DNA of 64,000 nt from contig CAMYMH010000011.1 in NCBI GenBank assembly GCA_947259275.1, forward strand, positions 1 through 64,000, given 5' to 3'. Below the pieces are notes generated by a model. The model worked only from the letters and a program-made list of their open reading frames with translations, was not told the origin of the DNA and ran no database searches. The first letter of the stretch is position 1. Every line of letters starts with the position of its first letter. Source of the stretch: an uncultured Acidimicrobiaceae bacterium (lineage in GTDB: Bacteria > Actinomycetota > Acidimicrobiia > Spongiisociales > SHLN01). This document shows positions 1 to 9,270 of the stretch, in pieces. Position numbers and translations under genes: made by a program.

Positions 1-591
1 GACCTGCCCGATGTCATCCTCTACCCGACCGGGGGAGGGACCGGCATCATCGGGATGTGGAAGGCATTTGTCGAGCTCGAGGCCATGGGCTGGATTTCGA
101 AGCTGCCGCGCATGATCGCGGTTCAGGCCGAGGGGTGTGCTCCCATCGTCCGGGCCTACGAGGAGGGAGCCGACCACGCCGAACCCTGGAAGGACGCCAC
201 CACCCTTGCCGCCGGAATCCGGGTGCCCGCCGCCATCGGGGATTTCCTCATTCTCGAAGCCATTCGAGAGAGCGGCGGCTTTGCCATCGCAGTCTCCGAC
301 GAGTCCATTGAGAAAGCTCAGAAGTCCGCCGCCTCGGGGGACGGGCTGATGATGAGTCCGGAAGGAGCTGCCACGCTGGCGGGCCTGGAGCAGGCACTGG
401 CGGACGGCCGCGTCCAGCAGAGCGAGCGAGTCGTGCTCTTCAACTGCGGTCATGGCCTCAAATACCCGATGCCGCCGGCAAACCGGGTCCTCGACCACAC
501 CCGGCCGGTCGATTATTCCGCTTTGGTAGGGGAGCAGCGGGGCGATAGGCCGGGAGAAGGTACGACCGTCGACACCGACTTCTCCCGGTAA
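1..591 (+). CDS. thrC: Threonine synthase / PLP-dependent beta-family enzyme, C-terminal part (5' end outside window)
   Basis: Open frame from base 1; DLPDVILYPTGGGTGIIGMWKAF PLP-phosphate binding loop (GGGTG), threonine synthase-like C-terminus. Confidence 0.8.
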   Translation, partial: DLPDVILYPTGGGTGIIGMWKAFVELEAMGWISKLPRMIAVQAEGCAPIVRAYEEGADHAEPWKDATTLAAGIRVPAAIGDFLILEAIRESGGFAIAVSDESIEKAQKSAASGDGLMMSPEGAATLAGLEQALADGRVQQSERVVLFNCGHGLKYPMPPANRVLDHTRPVDYSALVGEQRGDRPGEGTTVDTDFSR

Positions 592-628
592 ACGGTCTTC
601 GAGTGAACGGGTTGACGTTGCCCGGCCT

Positions 629-1198
629 CTAGGCCTCGCTGCCGACTTCGTCGCTCTCCTCCGACTCCCGGCCTGCCTGCGCTGACTTGGAGTCTACGTA
701 GAGATCTGCTGCGCCGATGCTCGGAAATGTGATGATCGGAGCCGCGATGACTCCCAATACCGGTACCAGTCTCAGCGCCACGAGGGTGAAGGTTGCCACC
801 CCAACTATCGCCAAGGAACGGGCCTGCCAGCTGTGATGCACCTCTCGGCGGAGGGCGACAACTCCGCCGGCACCGAAGCCTGCCACCAAGCCGGTGACGG
901 CGTCCCGGGCCAGGGCTGATACCGGTAAGGCGACGGCCACCGCCAACAGCAGGGCGGCCACGGTGGCGCCCCCCAACTCCGGCTGGCGAGAAATGGCTCC
1001 CAGCGCCACGAATACAAACGGCATCAGCGCAAGCCCGAAGGCAAGGGCCGGGCCCGGCGGGGGACCGTCTTCGAACTCTGAAGCCACGAAGGCAAAGACA
1101 ATTGCCCAGTAGCTGGCCAGCATCAGGGTGGTTCCTACCGCGATCGCCCACCATTTTTGGCGCGCCAGCCGTTTGGATTTGGTTTGGTCGGTTGTCAC
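629..1198 (-). CDS. Hypothetical multi-pass membrane protein
   Basis: 189-aa ORF with several hydrophobic segments; directly downstream of sugar ABC permease gene. Confidence 0.6.
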   Translation of the reverse strand: MTTDQTKSKRLARQKWWAIAVGTTLMLASYWAIVFAFVASEFEDGPPPGPALAFGLALMPFVFVALGAISRQPELGGATVAALLLAVAVALPVSALARDAVTGLVAGFGAGGVVALRREVHHSWQARSLAIVGVATFTLVALRLVPVLGVIAAPIITFPSIGAADLYVDSKSAQAGRESEESDEVGSEA

Positions 1199-1243
1199 GG
1201 CAGAGCCAGCGTAGTGCTGAGGAATGCGATTCGGCCGGCCGGA

Positions 1244-2191
1244 TTACCCCTTGACGCCGCCGGCGGTGAGGCCGCGCACGAAGAAGCGCTGCAACGAGAA
1301 GAACACCACCAAGGGCAAGACCATCGAGATGAACGCCCCGGCAGTGAGCAGGTGAAATGCCTCGCCCCGGCCCCCGATCAGATTGGTGAGCGCCTTGGTT
1401 ATCACTTCTACGTCGGAGTCGCCGCCGAGGAAGATCAGGGCTACCAGCAGGTCGTTCCATGTCCATAGGAACTGGAAGATCGCAAAGGAGGCGAGGACCG
1501 GGACCGAGAGCGGCACGATCAGTCGGGTGAAGATCTGGAAATGGGTGGCGCCGTCAATCTCAGCCGACTCTATGAGTGAGCCGGGCAACGACCCCATGTA
1601 GTTCCTCAGTAGGTACACCGCCAGGGGTAAACCGAAGCCGGTGTGAGCGAGCCACACCGCCAGAAACGTGCCATTGAGGTTGAGATCGGGAAAGATCGTG
1701 ACACCGAGGAAGTGGCCTCCACCCGTGTACAGGCGCAGAATGGGGATGAGTGCCATCTGCAGAGGAACGACCAGCAAGCCGACGACGATCACGAAGATGA
1801 GGTTGCGGGCCGGGAAGTTCATCCAGGAAAAGGCATAGGCGGCAAAAGCGGCCACCGTAATCGGGATCACGGTGGCCGGCACCGTCACCGACAGGGTGTT
1901 TAGGAAGGCGTTGCCAAATCCGCGCTTATTGAGCACCTCGTCGTAGTTCTCGAGGGTCCAGGAGCCGGAATCGAACAGATTTCCGAACACCGTCCACCAG
2001 CCGGAGCTGTCGATGTCCGCCCGGGGCCGGAACGAAGTGATCAGCATTCCCAGGGTCGGTACCAGCCAGATCACGATGATGGCGAGCACCACCAATTTGA
2101 CCGGCCACTTGTTCGTCAGTCGCTGCCAGAAACTTGGCTCCGGCGCGGCCTGGACGTCGTGCTCGACGGGAGCGTCCGCGATGGCTGTCAT
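1244..2191 (-). CDS. Carbohydrate ABC transporter permease (MalG-type)
   Basis: EAA-loop region ESAEIDGATHFQIFTRLIVPLSVPVLASF, multiple TM segments. Confidence 0.9.
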   Translation of the reverse strand: MTAIADAPVEHDVQAAPEPSFWQRLTNKWPVKLVVLAIIVIWLVPTLGMLITSFRPRADIDSSGWWTVFGNLFDSGSWTLENYDEVLNKRGFGNAFLNTLSVTVPATVIPITVAAFAAYAFSWMNFPARNLIFVIVVGLLVVPLQMALIPILRLYTGGGHFLGVTIFPDLNLNGTFLAVWLAHTGFGLPLAVYLLRNYMGSLPGSLIESAEIDGATHFQIFTRLIVPLSVPVLASFAIFQFLWTWNDLLVALIFLGGDSDVEVITKALTNLIGGRGEAFHLLTAGAFISMVLPLVVFFSLQRFFVRGLTAGGVKG

Positions 2192-3357
2192 CTCAGCTCC
2201 TCCTGTGCCCGGAATTGACGCACGTTTATGTACATGATGGGAATCACCGCCAGGAAGAGAACCACCGCCAGGGCGGCCCCCACCCCGTCATTGCGGAAGG
2301 TGAAGAACTCGGTGACCATGCGCTCGGCCACTACCGACGTGTCGTCCTGGCCTCCGGTCATGACGAAGACGATGTCAAAGACTTTCCAGACGGTGATGAC
2401 GATGGTGGTGGTCACCACCACCATCGTCGAGGCGATGGTGGGAAAGATCACCCGCCAGAACACCTGAAACTCGTTGGCACCGTCGATGCGCGCGGCCTCG
2501 AGGATGTCTTCCGGCACCGCCTTGATGGCCGACGAGAGGATGACCATGGCGAAGCCGGTCTGGAGCCAGATGAGGATCACCATGAGATACAGGTTGTTGA
2601 ACGGCTCCTGTCTGAGCCAGTCGATGGCTTCGAAGCCAATCCCCTCCCAGATGCTGTTGAGCAGGCCGATCTGCTCACCAAAGCCGGGGGGGCGGAAGCT
2701 GTAGACGAACCGCCACACGATGCTGGCGCCTACGAAGGAGATGGCCATCGGCATGAAGATCATCGATTTCGAGAGGCTCTCCGCTCGGCTGCTCAGTTTG
2801 TCGACCAGGACGGCGAAGCCCAGTCCGATGGCAACGGCGAAGAATGGCACCAGGATCACCCACAACACGCTGTTGCGAATGGATATCAGGGTGTCGGCGT
2901 TGGTGAATATCTCTTGGAAGTTGTCGAATCCGACGAAGCTCTCACCGTCGCGGTCCTTGAAGCTGAGGATGGTGGTGTTGATGGCCGGGTACACGAGGTA
3001 GACGGACAAGATGACCAGGGCCGGTCCGACGAACACGAAAGGCCGCACCGATTCCCGGACGTGCTCGGGGAGCAGGTTGACCACCGTGTCCATGCCGAAG
3101 TAGAGAGCAAAGACGCCAAAGACGCCGACGAGAATGGCGACTGCCATCACCAGGAAGCGGTTGGCTTCGGCGTCGCGCAAGAAGTCGAATGTCACCCACA
3201 GGAGGAAGAAAGCCGCGATGGGGATGGCCAGCGCGAAGGCGACCCGGAGGGCATAGACGAGCGGTCCCCGCTGTTGCGCTTCCTCGGAGAAGGCGCGAGG
3301 TCCGCTCGAGCGCGGTTCTTTCGTTGTGACCGGTGGTTCGTGACCCTTGTCGGTCAA
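2188..3357 (-). CDS. Carbohydrate ABC transporter permease (MalF-type)
   Basis: EAARIDGANEFQVFWRVIFPTIAST EAA motif; 4-bp overlap with downstream permease. Confidence 0.9.
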   Translation of the reverse strand: MTDKGHEPPVTTKEPRSSGPRAFSEEAQQRGPLVYALRVAFALAIPIAAFFLLWVTFDFLRDAEANRFLVMAVAILVGVFGVFALYFGMDTVVNLLPEHVRESVRPFVFVGPALVILSVYLVYPAINTTILSFKDRDGESFVGFDNFQEIFTNADTLISIRNSVLWVILVPFFAVAIGLGFAVLVDKLSSRAESLSKSMIFMPMAISFVGASIVWRFVYSFRPPGFGEQIGLLNSIWEGIGFEAIDWLRQEPFNNLYLMVILIWLQTGFAMVILSSAIKAVPEDILEAARIDGANEFQVFWRVIFPTIASTMVVVTTTIVITVWKVFDIVFVMTGGQDDTSVVAERMVTEFFTFRNDGVGAALAVVLFLAVIPIMYINVRQFRAQEELR

Positions 3358-3408
3358 AACCCGCCTCCCGACGATCCGCCGTGCGTGCTACTCGGCGACC
3401 CTAGCACG

Positions 3409-3439
3409 CGGAGAGGCGGCCCGTCGGGCCGCCTCTCCG
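3409..3439. terminator. Stem-loop between solute-binding-protein and permease genes
   Basis: Perfect 14-bp arms cggagaggcggccc/gggccgcctctccg with 3-nt loop gtc; no clear T-tract. Confidence 0.7.
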
Positions 3440-3463
3440 GTAGTTGTTTGTGGTCGCGGAGGC

Positions 3464-4825
3464 TCAGCCGGTTGGCCAGCCTGCTTCGATTTCGTCGGCT
3501 ACCTCTTGGGCTGACTTGCCCTCGACCCAGTCGACCATACCCTCCCAGAAGGTGCCTGCACCGACCTCTGAGGGCATCAAGTCGGAGGCGTCGAACACGA
3601 ATGTGTTCGAGGCGAGCGCCCCGGTGATCGACGTCGCGATCGCCTTGGCCCCCTCCGTCTCGTAGCAGTCGGGCGAGATGTCCTTGTGGCCCGGCAGTCG
3701 CTCGACGCCCGCCACACCGTGTCCGCCCAGAGCACTGGCGGTCCCGCCACTGGCCGAGGCGAGCACGCATCCCCACTCAGGAGTGATCCAGTCCTTGATG
3801 GCTTGCACGACCTGCGGACTGTCATTGAAGACCATCAGGTTGTCGCCGCCTCCCAGGGCACCGGTGTTGCCACCGATGGTCGGGAAGGGGAAGAACTTCA
3901 CGATGTCGGTTCCACCCTCGGGGAAGAAGTTCTGGATGAACGAACCCTGTTTGAGCATGAGGCAGCTGGGCGGGTCGTTGAACAACGGCAGCGGGCTCTG
4001 CTGGAAGCTCACCCCTGCCACGTTATCTGCTCCGCCGAGCACGAAGCCTTCGCCGAACATGATCTCGCCGAAGAGGTCGAAAGCCTCGATGATCTCGGGG
4101 TCGTTGAACGGGATGTCATGCTTGAACCACTGAGCGAAGACCTCACCGCCGGAATTGCGGACGACGATGTCCTCGAGCCAGTCGGTGCCGGGCCAGCCCG
4201 GAGGGCCGGCGTCCTGCCCGAACCCGAAGCACCAGGGTGTCATCCCATCGGCCACGATCTTCTCGCTCAGCGAGACCAGGTCCTCATAGGTTGCCGGGAT
4301 CTCATATCCGTTGGCCGTGAAGGTGGGCTCGTGATAGAAGATGATGCTCTTGAAGTTGGGGAACCACGGGATGGCGTAGTGCTCGCCGTCGGCGGCGATG
4401 CCCAGGTCCATCCAGAACTTGCCGTGGTTGGCTTCCATCTCGGCGATGTCGAAGCCCATGTCTTCCAACGATGCCAACTCGCCCTGGTCGGCGAACTCAA
4501 CGATCTTGGCCGGCTGTGGCGCGAATGCGACATCAGGCGGATTTCCACCGTCGACCCGGATCACAATCTCCTGCTCAAACGCGTCCGAGCCCTCGTACTG
4601 GAGCTCCGAACCCATCTCGGTGTTGTAGACATCGAGGAACCCCTGCAAGGCGTCGCCCTCGTCTCCTGTCGGCGCCCCGAAAAGGGAGAAATCGGCCCCG
4701 GCCATTATGCCGTCTCCGTTGCCTCCGCCTCCGCCGCTTGTGGTGTCAGTCGTGTCGTCGTCGCCGCAGGCTGCGGCGACCATCGCCAGCGCTAGAAGCA
4801 GCGCCAGCCATTTGAAGCGTCTCAC
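3464..4825 (-). CDS. Carbohydrate ABC transporter substrate-binding lipoprotein
   Basis: Lipobox signal MRRFKWLALLLALAMVAAACGDD; MalE/AglE-like extracellular solute-binding protein. Confidence 0.9.
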   Translation of the reverse strand: MRRFKWLALLLALAMVAAACGDDDTTDTTSGGGGGNGDGIMAGADFSLFGAPTGDEGDALQGFLDVYNTEMGSELQYEGSDAFEQEIVIRVDGGNPPDVAFAPQPAKIVEFADQGELASLEDMGFDIAEMEANHGKFWMDLGIAADGEHYAIPWFPNFKSIIFYHEPTFTANGYEIPATYEDLVSLSEKIVADGMTPWCFGFGQDAGPPGWPGTDWLEDIVVRNSGGEVFAQWFKHDIPFNDPEIIEAFDLFGEIMFGEGFVLGGADNVAGVSFQQSPLPLFNDPPSCLMLKQGSFIQNFFPEGGTDIVKFFPFPTIGGNTGALGGGDNLMVFNDSPQVVQAIKDWITPEWGCVLASASGGTASALGGHGVAGVERLPGHKDISPDCYETEGAKAIATSITGALASNTFVFDASDLMPSEVGAGTFWEGMVDWVEGKSAQEVADEIEAGWPTG

Positions 4826-4978
4826 TTCGTGTCCTCCTCATTGTTAGGGATCGTCACCCACCCTGCGGGGGACGATCCATACCCGAGGCTAGTGCCCCGT
4901 GAGTTTCCTAACCAGTGGGCTTTCGGTCCTAGGCGTCCCAATAATTGCCAGAGGACTCGCGGTCTAGGGTGATGGGCG

Positions 4979-5758
4979 ATGCGTCATTGCTACGTGGTTC
5001 GCGTATTCACCGTGGGGACCGTGGGCGGAAACGCCCTCGGGGTGATCCCCGACTCGACAGGTCTCGACTTGGGCGCCATGCAGCGGATCGCCGCCGATCT
5101 CGGGTTTTCGGAGACCGTGTTCATTGATTGGCCGTCGGGCGAAATGCCGACGCTGCGCATCTTCACGCCGGCGGCCGAGATGCCCTTCGCCGGCCACCCG
5201 CTGGTGGGAACCGCCTGGGTACTCAACCAGATGGGTCCCGGGGTCGACACGATGTCCATCCAGATCGGCGAGGTCGGCGTTCGCATGGAGGATGAACTCG
5301 TGTGGGTGAGCCCGCCTCCCATCGACCAGCCCACTCGAGAGGCGTCTGTCGATGAGGCCGCAAGCTGCGGCGTCAAAGCCACCCGGGCCTGGCGAGTGGC
5401 GGTGCCCTCCGACTATCTCGTCGCCGAAGTCGCATCCGAGGCCGACCTGGTCACGACCGAGCCGGATCTCGAGGCGGTATCCGAGGCGGCGGACGGCCTC
5501 TACGTCTTCCACGGCCATGGCCTGACCCGGTCTCGGTTCTTCGCGCCCCGCCTCGGGGTCGACGAGGACCCGGCCACCGGTTCGGCGGCGGTGGCGCTGT
5601 GCGCGGTCTCCCGCTTGCTGGGTCGGGAATCCGGCGCGGCCCAGATCGTCCAGGGCCTCCCGGGTGCTCTCTCCGAAATCCACCTGACCTGGGACGGTCT
5701 CGCCGTCGAGCTCGGGGGCCGGGTGGTGAAGGACGAGGTGCGGTCGCTCGACCACTGA
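4979..5758 (+). CDS. PhzF family isomerase/epimerase-like protein
   Basis: MRHCYVVRVFTVGTVGGNALGV N-terminus; EMPFAGHPLVGTAWVL and GVDEDPATGSAAVAL motifs of PhzF family. Confidence 0.92.
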   Translation: MRHCYVVRVFTVGTVGGNALGVIPDSTGLDLGAMQRIAADLGFSETVFIDWPSGEMPTLRIFTPAAEMPFAGHPLVGTAWVLNQMGPGVDTMSIQIGEVGVRMEDELVWVSPPPIDQPTREASVDEAASCGVKATRAWRVAVPSDYLVAEVASEADLVTTEPDLEAVSEAADGLYVFHGHGLTRSRFFAPRLGVDEDPATGSAAVALCAVSRLLGRESGAAQIVQGLPGALSEIHLTWDGLAVELGGRVVKDEVRSLDH

Positions 5759-5776
5759 CGGGGGCGACGCTCTGGG

Positions 5777-6835
5777 TTACAAGTCGGATGCAGACCCGAG
5801 GAGGTCCCGCTCCACCCGGAGCATCATGCGGGTGGCCCAGCGCCGGGAGAGGGCGGCCGGCAGCGAGGAAAGAACGATGGCGGTGGTCGTTCCCGGCCCT
5901 CGCCACCCGGACATACCAACCTTCTGAGCGCACCAGCTGTAATGCCGGTCGGTGCGGAGGAGCATCAGCACCGCCGAGGCACGGGCCGGGCTGAAGCGGC
6001 GAGTGGGCAATTGCCCGGCCAGCCGAATGTAGGCGGATACCTGCGGCAGCGCTTGCGCCATCAGGTGTCGGCGGGCCCGGCGGACGGGGTCCACGGCATC
6101 GAGGCGGCCCAAGTGAGGAAGCAAGACGGGGTGATATCCGGCCCCTCGTACGAGGTCCTTCTCGATATCGCGGGTGATATTGGCGATTTGGATCAGCTCG
6201 CTGGACGCCAGTGCGTCCCGATGCTGATTACCGGTGAGGTCCGTCCCTCCCAGCAGCAGCAAAGTGAAAAGGGCCGGTTCACCCATGACATAGTGGCAGT
6301 AGCGCCTGACTTGCTCGGCGTCGATCAGCACGCCGCCTTGTTCGGCAAATCGTTGGGAAGCCCAGATCATGCCGTCGGCCATCGCCTCGACCAGACCGAT
6401 GATTCTCTCCCGGTCGACATCGTCCAACGACGCCAACACCGTATCGATCAGGGCGCACCGGTCGATGAGAAGCAAGTGGGCGCGGTCCCGATCGTCCTGC
6501 GGGGTCGGCTTGACGGCGGGGGGAGGCTCCAGGGTTCGCATCCGGGCGGCAAAGGCGGAGAGAGCGGCTTCCCGGTCGGCCGGGCCGGTCACATCTTCGT
6601 AGCTGTCGAGCATCCGGCAGTAGAGATAGGCAACCGCCGCCGTGAGCGCCTGTCGAGACGGGAGCATCAGGATGCTGGTGGCGAAGCTGCGGGCGGCATG
6701 AGGGAGGATCGCCCACACGAAGCGATCCGGGTCCTCAATCGCGCCCAGCTGGGCCAGATCCGGCCGGTCGCGGTCGGTTCGTGAGCTCTGAATCAGCAGC
6801 CAGGGCCGCTGGAGCGCGAAGGGAATCCTCATCAT
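5777..6835 (-). CDS. Squalene/phytoene synthase family protein
   Basis: YLYCRMLDSYEDV first acidic motif and IQIANITRDIEKDLVRG second motif of the trans-isoprenyl synthase family. Confidence 0.85.
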   Translation of the reverse strand: MMRIPFALQRPWLLIQSSRTDRDRPDLAQLGAIEDPDRFVWAILPHAARSFATSILMLPSRQALTAAVAYLYCRMLDSYEDVTGPADREAALSAFAARMRTLEPPPAVKPTPQDDRDRAHLLLIDRCALIDTVLASLDDVDRERIIGLVEAMADGMIWASQRFAEQGGVLIDAEQVRRYCHYVMGEPALFTLLLLGGTDLTGNQHRDALASSELIQIANITRDIEKDLVRGAGYHPVLLPHLGRLDAVDPVRRARRHLMAQALPQVSAYIRLAGQLPTRRFSPARASAVLMLLRTDRHYSWCAQKVGMSGWRGPGTTTAIVLSSLPAALSRRWATRMMLRVERDLLGSASDL

Positions 6836-6874
6836 CGAAGCAAGATACCCCGGGAGTGTGGGCGAGGAACCGTG

Positions 6875-6920
6875 CCTATCGCCTACCGCCTACCGCCTAC
6901 CGCCTACCGCCCACCGCCTA
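6875..6920. repeat. Heptamer tandem repeat (CCTACCG)n, ~6.5 units
   Basis: cctatcg cctaccg cctaccg cctaccg cctaccg cccaccg ccta read directly. Confidence 0.9.
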
Positions 6921-6956
6921 GCGTGGGTATGGCAATCCGGGATTGGAGGGAGCATC

Positions 6957-8174
6957 GTGAGCCGTATCGAGTCCGATCTCCGCACGCTGGTGTCGATTCC
7001 ATCGGTCACGGGCGACGAGGCCGCCTGCCAGGACCATGTTGCCGAATGGCTGTCGGATCGCGGTCTCCGGGTGGAGCGGATTGAAACCGATCCGACCTCC
7101 CTCATGTCTGATCCTGCCTTTCCCGGCTTTGAGATGCCGCGGACGCGGCTCCCGGTGGTAGCGGGGCATCTCGATACCGGTCATCCGGGCCCGCGGGTGA
7201 TCCTGGTCGGTCACGTCGATGTGGTCCCACCGGGTAACGCGGCCGCGTGGTCGCGGCCGGCATTCGAGCCGTGGGTGGAGGATGGCCGTCTCTACGGCCG
7301 GGGTGCCTGCGACATGAAGGGGGGATTGGTCGCCGCCGTCGAGGCCGTGCGGAGGGTGATTGAGGAGGGCGGCCACCTCGTCGGTGAAGTCATCATCCTG
7401 GCGGTTCCGTCAGAGGAGGACGGTGGGGCCGGTTCGCTCTCGGCGATCCGCGCCGGGTACACCGGTGACGCCTGTGTGATTACCGAGCCGACCGGGCTGG
7501 AGATCGTGGTCGCGCATGCGGGTGCCATCACCTTCACGCTGGAGGTGCCGGGAAAGGCGGCCCATGCCTCGATGCGCCGCGAAGGGGTTTCGGCCCTCGA
7601 GCATCTCCAATACCTGAATGCGGCGCTGTCCGATGACGAGCGAGCCCGCAACCAAGCGGAGACACATCCGCTCATGCGGGCGATCGGGCTGCCATATCCC
7701 ACGATCATCGGGCAGGTCGAGGGCGGATCTTGGGCGTCCACTGTCATGGATCGGGTGGTCGCCCACGGGCGCTACGGAGTCCGTCTCGGTCAGGAATGCG
7801 ACGGGGCCGCCGAGGAGCTGCGGTCGGTGGTGACGGAGGCCTGGAAGGCCCATCCCTTTCTCGCCGATCGACCGGTCGGGTTCCGGGTGTGGGGAGCCAG
7901 GTTCGACTCGGCTTCGATCGATCCCGACCATGAGTTGCCGATCGGCCTGGCGGCGGCCTTCGAAGCCGTCACGGGACGGGACACCGGGAGAGTCGGAGTC
8001 CCGTACGGTGCCGACATGCGCCTGTTCATCAACGAGGGGAACACGCCGACCGTCATGTTCGGGCCCGGTGATGTTCGGGTCGCCCATGCCGCCGACGAGT
8101 ACGTTCGGCTCGATGAGGTCGAAGCCTGTGCCGCCACGCTCGCTCGGTGGCTGAACGAGGTGTGTGCGGGTTGA
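6957..8174 (+). CDS. M20 family peptidase (ArgE/DapE/ACY1-like deacylase)
   Basis: VILVGHVDVVPPG, GRGACDMKGG and SEEDGGAGS motifs; GTG start at 6957 chosen (VSRIESDLRTLVSIPSVTGDE). Confidence 0.9.
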   Translation: MSRIESDLRTLVSIPSVTGDEAACQDHVAEWLSDRGLRVERIETDPTSLMSDPAFPGFEMPRTRLPVVAGHLDTGHPGPRVILVGHVDVVPPGNAAAWSRPAFEPWVEDGRLYGRGACDMKGGLVAAVEAVRRVIEEGGHLVGEVIILAVPSEEDGGAGSLSAIRAGYTGDACVITEPTGLEIVVAHAGAITFTLEVPGKAAHASMRREGVSALEHLQYLNAALSDDERARNQAETHPLMRAIGLPYPTIIGQVEGGSWASTVMDRVVAHGRYGVRLGQECDGAAEELRSVVTEAWKAHPFLADRPVGFRVWGARFDSASIDPDHELPIGLAAAFEAVTGRDTGRVGVPYGADMRLFINEGNTPTVMFGPGDVRVAHAADEYVRLDEVEACAATLARWLNEVCAG

Positions 8175-8196
8175 CCGCCCGAGTAGTCGCCAGTCG

Positions 8197-8289
8197 CAAG
8201 ACCCAAGACCCAAGACCCAAGACCCAAGACCCAAGACCCAAGACCCAAGACCCAAGACCCAAGACCCAAGACCCAAGACCCAAGACCCA
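8197..8289. repeat. Heptamer tandem repeat (CAAGACC)n, ~13 units
   Basis: 93 bp of near-perfect aagaccc repeats between convergent genes. Confidence 0.97.
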
Positions 8290-8309
8290 TCAACGGAGGA
8301 TCTTCCGGT

Positions 8310-9197
8310 TCACTCCAGATCCTCCAATGTCTTGGGCCATTCGTCCTTGAGGATCCGCGATAGGGAGCGGTCGGCGAGGATCTTGCCGCCGGTTTGGCAG
8401 CCCGGGCAGTAGTTGAGCTCGTTGGCGGTGGCGTAGACGATGCGCTGGATCGGCGATCCACACACCGGGCACTCCTGCTTGAACTTTCCGTGGACCGCCA
8501 TCTCGGCGTGGAACGCAGTCACCTTGTCCGGAAAGCCGTCACCCAGTTCATCTCGCAGCCGGTCGGTCCATTCGGTCAAGATCTCGACGGCAGCGTCGTA
8601 GACGGTCTCGGCCTCCTCCCGGGTCATCTGGCTGGTGAGTTTGAACGGTGACATCTTGGCCCGGTGCAAGATCTCGTCCGAGTAGGCGTTGCCAATGCCG
8701 CTGAACAGGCGCTGATCGGTGAGTGCCCGCTTGACCGTGTGCCGGGCGGCCGTTATCGCCTCGACGAACTCGTCGGTGGTGGCGGTGAGAACCTCGAGGC
8801 CGCCGCGGTCGTGCTCGGCGAGGGCCTCCTCGCCCCGAACCAGGTGGAGGGTGGCCCGTTTCTTGGTGCTCTGTTCGGTCAGCAAGATGGTGCCGTCCGG
8901 GAAGTCAAAAGCAGCCAGGCCGACCCGCTTGGGTACGGTCGTCCCCTTCGGCTTCCAACGCAGGCGACCCGAGATCATCAAGTGAAGCACGAGGAAGAGG
9001 TCGTCTTCCAGTTGGAACACGATCCGTTTGCCGAGGCGTCGCAGGCCGATCACCGTCTTGCCGTTTGCGGTGTCGATCGGCGGATCGTATGACCCGAGCA
9101 AGGAGATTCCGGCGATGCGGATCCGCTCGAGCTTCTGGCCCATTACGTAGCGATTGAGCGCTTCGAGATAAATCGTGATATCCGGAAGTTCAGGCAC
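8310..9197 (-). CDS. Formamidopyrimidine-DNA glycosylase / endonuclease VIII-like (Fpg/Nei family)
   Basis: MPELPDITIYLEAL N-terminus (catalytic P-E), C-terminal CPVCGSPIQRIVYA...CPGCQ zinc finger. Confidence 0.92.
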   Translation of the reverse strand: MPELPDITIYLEALNRYVMGQKLERIRIAGISLLGSYDPPIDTANGKTVIGLRRLGKRIVFQLEDDLFLVLHLMISGRLRWKPKGTTVPKRVGLAAFDFPDGTILLTEQSTKKRATLHLVRGEEALAEHDRGGLEVLTATTDEFVEAITAARHTVKRALTDQRLFSGIGNAYSDEILHRAKMSPFKLTSQMTREEAETVYDAAVEILTEWTDRLRDELGDGFPDKVTAFHAEMAVHGKFKQECPVCGSPIQRIVYATANELNYCPGCQTGGKILADRSLSRILKDEWPKTLEDLE

Positions 9198-9270
9198 GAT
9201 GCTTCATTCTCGCGGCTACCGAGAGCTGAGGTTGAACCAGCAGCTTGCCCCGACCGTAGACTCTCCTTCC

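Noticed and set aside
2134-3627. 497-aa plus-strand ORF antisense to the MalF-type permease
   Set aside because: High-GC shadow ORF; His/Asp/Glu-rich low-complexity product with no domain, opposite a clear permease gene.
7410-8276. Minus-strand ORFs beginning MGLGSWVLGLGSWVLG (also 7790-8461 and 33023-33388)
   Set aside because: Translations of the heptamer arrays; repeat-encoded peptides fused to antisense frames, not credible genes.
8197-8289. Possible CRISPR array
   Set aside because: Pure 7-bp tandem repeat with no spacers, no cas genes in the window.
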